Origin: Anaerocolumna sp.
Lineage (GTDB): Bacteria; Bacillota; Clostridia; Lachnospirales; Lachnospiraceae
Direction of reading: 5' to 3'
DNA: 5,747 bases
Assembly: GCA_029256035.1 (NCBI GenBank)
Contig: JAQSYR010000088.1
Location: forward strand, 1 to 5,747
Both the position numbers and the translations under genes were made by a program. The notes under the pieces are model-generated. The model made no database searches and was not told where the DNA came from. It was given only the letters and a program-made list of their open reading frames with translations. Positions 4,432 through 5,747 of this stretch are shown one piece after another (the stretch's first letter is position 1; every line of letters starts with the position of its first letter).

Positions 4432-5747
4432 ATGGAGGAGAAATACTTATTGGGTGTGGATGTTGGAACATCCAGCATCAAAGTAGCAATAATTGATCAA
4501 GATGCAAAGGTTCTCGGTCTTAGCAGCAGTTCCTATAGATTAATCACACCAAATCAGGATTATGCACAGATTGATACCGAAGATATGTGGAATGCATTTG
4601 AAAAATGCTTAAAGCTTTTATTTCAAGGAAAAGGTATTGATCCAAAAAAGATTGCTGGCATTAGTATATCAAGTCTATGTCCTGGACTGGTGGCGTTTGG
4701 AGAAAACGGAGAAGTTTTAGTGGATGCAATTATCTATTCAGATAGAAGAAGTACAGAAGAAGCTGAATTGATAAAAGAAGCAGTAGGTGTAGACAAATTA
4801 TTTGAAATTACTGCCAATACTGCAATGGCAGGAGCCATATCCGGTACTTCCATGTTGTGGATCAAACGAAACCTTCCGGATGTTTATAAAAAAACAAAAT
4901 ACTTTGGTCATGTAAATACGCTAATGGCATTTCGTATGTCAGGAGAATATGCAATGGATTATTCCAATGCATCTTACACTGCTTTATTTGAAACAACAGG
5001 TGGATATAGGTGGTCAAGCTTCTTGTGTGAAAAGATAGGAATTGCAATAGAAAAATTACCGCCATTAAGACATTCCACAGATAAAATCGGTGGTTTAATA
5101 CACAAAGAATTAATTGAAATGGGAATTCCAGAGGGAACACCTATCATAATAGGTGGTGGCGACACAGCTTGTGCAACACTGGCTGCAGGAGTTACTGGAA
5201 ATGGTGATGTATGTGAGTCTGTTGGAACAACCAATGTATTAACTATATGTGTAGACCAACCTAAGTTTGATCGAAGTTTTATTAATCGTTGTCATGTAGT
5301 GAACGGAACCTGGATTTATCAAGGCGCATTATCTCATACAGGTTCTTCCTATCAATGGTTTAGAGATCAGTTTTGTCAGGATTTAAAAGAAAAGGCGGTA
5401 GGAAGTACGAAAAATGTCTTTGAATTAATGAATGAAGAAGCTGCAATGGCTAATCCCGGGTGTGATGGGCTGGTATTCCTCCCCTATATGTTAGGTGAGA
5501 GAAGTCCTATTTGGGATCCTTATGCAAGAGGGGTTTTCTTTGGATTATCCTTATATACAACAAGAAAAGAATTAAATCGTTCCATTATGGAGGGGTGTGG
5601 TTACGGTCTAAGGCAGTTAGCTGAGATAGCGGAAAAAGTTACGGGTCAAAAGATTACAAAATTCGCTTCTATCGGTGGTGGCGCAAAAAGTGAGGTCTGG
5701 GCACAAATAAAGGCAGATATCACTGGAAAAGATATTGAAATATTAGA
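4432..5747 (+). CDS. FGGY-family carbohydrate kinase (3' end outside window)
   Basis: The frame stays open from ATG 4432 to the window end, giving 438 residues of an enzyme family usually about 490-510 long, so roughly 50-70 residues are missing. FGGY kinases phosphorylate sugars or polyols with ATP in the cytoplasm. Visible motifs are the phosphate-1 loop G-V-D-V-G-T-S-S (8-15), the substrate-region Y-S-D-R-R-S (102-107), the catalytic aspartate D244 in G-G-G-D-T-A, the phosphate-2 motif S-V-G-T-T-N (263-268), G-E-R-S-P-I-W-D-P (355-363), and the adenosine motif G-G-G-A-K-S-E-V-W (415-423). The last two resemble xylulokinases. The M-H-G substrate motif of true xylulokinase is replaced by S-S-L-C-P-G (80-85), so the sugar is probably different. 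The gene follows the aldolase after 39 nt and probably supplies its phosphorylated substrate. Xylulokinase is a likely automatic label and should be treated with caution. Confidence 0.92.
   Translation, partial: MEEKYLLGVDVGTSSIKVAIIDQDAKVLGLSSSSYRLITPNQDYAQIDTEDMWNAFEKCLKLLFQGKGIDPKKIAGISISSLCPGLVAFGENGEVLVDAIIYSDRRSTEEAELIKEAVGVDKLFEITANTAMAGAISGTSMLWIKRNLPDVYKKTKYFGHVNTLMAFRMSGEYAMDYSNASYTALFETTGGYRWSSFLCEKIGIAIEKLPPLRHSTDKIGGLIHKELIEMGIPEGTPIIIGGGDTACATLAAGVTGNGDVCESVGTTNVLTICVDQPKFDRSFINRCHVVNGTWIYQGALSHTGSSYQWFRDQFCQDLKEKAVGSTKNVFELMNEEAAMANPGCDGLVFLPYMLGERSPIWDPYARGVFFGLSLYTTRKELNRSIMEGCGYGLRQLAEIAEKVTGQKITKFASIGGGAKSEVWAQIKADITGKDIEIL

Larger units (their letters stand above)
1504..5747 (+). 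other. Predicted catabolic operon (regulator, dehydrogenase, aldolase, kinase)
   Basis: One promoter at 1504-1532 precedes four same-strand genes with gaps of 19, 56 and 39 nt and no terminator between them. The unit continues past the window end. The gene set fits a pathway of oxidation, phosphorylation and aldol cleavage under an RpiR sensor. No transporter is visible here and may lie downstream. Confidence 0.7.

Noticed and set aside
4862..5234. Reverse-strand open frames within the kinase gene
   Set aside because: They lie opposite the continuous FGGY frame with all its motifs and show no family features of their own.

Overview
The window is AT-rich, densely packed DNA from a low-GC Gram-positive anaerobe, most likely a Clostridium- or Lachnospiraceae-type Firmicute. 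This rests on the strong AAGGAG-type Shine-Dalgarno sites, use of TTG and GTG starts, AT-rich spacers and the protein families present. It is a sugar- or polyol-catabolic locus, and every gene lies on the + strand. I see no mobile element, CRISPR array, tRNA or rRNA.

Layout. The 3' end of a glycerate kinase gene (1-174) is followed at once by four 18-bp AT-rich tandem repeats (181-252) and an upstream region with one weak promoter candidate. Next is a first RpiR-family regulator (409-1257, TTG start) closed by a strong intrinsic terminator (1264-1305). A 279-bp spacer then carries a series of TGAAA/TTTCA palindromes. One of them sits on the -35 element and spacer of a near-consensus promoter (1504-1532). 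That promoter starts an apparent operon: a second RpiR regulator paralogous to the first (1585-2442), a zinc-dependent medium-chain dehydrogenase (2462-3499), a class I aldolase of the LsrF/FbaB type (3556-4392) and an FGGY sugar kinase that runs off the window (4432 onward).

How it may work together (inference). The dehydrogenase would oxidise a polyol or sugar alcohol to a ketose, the FGGY kinase would phosphorylate it, and the Schiff-base aldolase would cleave the phosphorylated ketose. The glycerate kinase upstream could take up a glycerate by-product, but it is in a separate transcription unit and may be unrelated. The RpiR proteins carry sugar-phosphate-binding SIS domains, so the kinase product or a related phosphate ester is the natural candidate inducer. 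The substrate cannot be named from sequence. The kinase lacks the Met-His-Gly substrate motif of true xylulokinases.

The most interesting features are the repeated operator-like palindrome CTGAAA-N5-TTTCAG with apparent helical phasing, the two tandem RpiR paralogues separated by a terminator, and the unassigned dehydrogenase/aldolase/kinase pathway.
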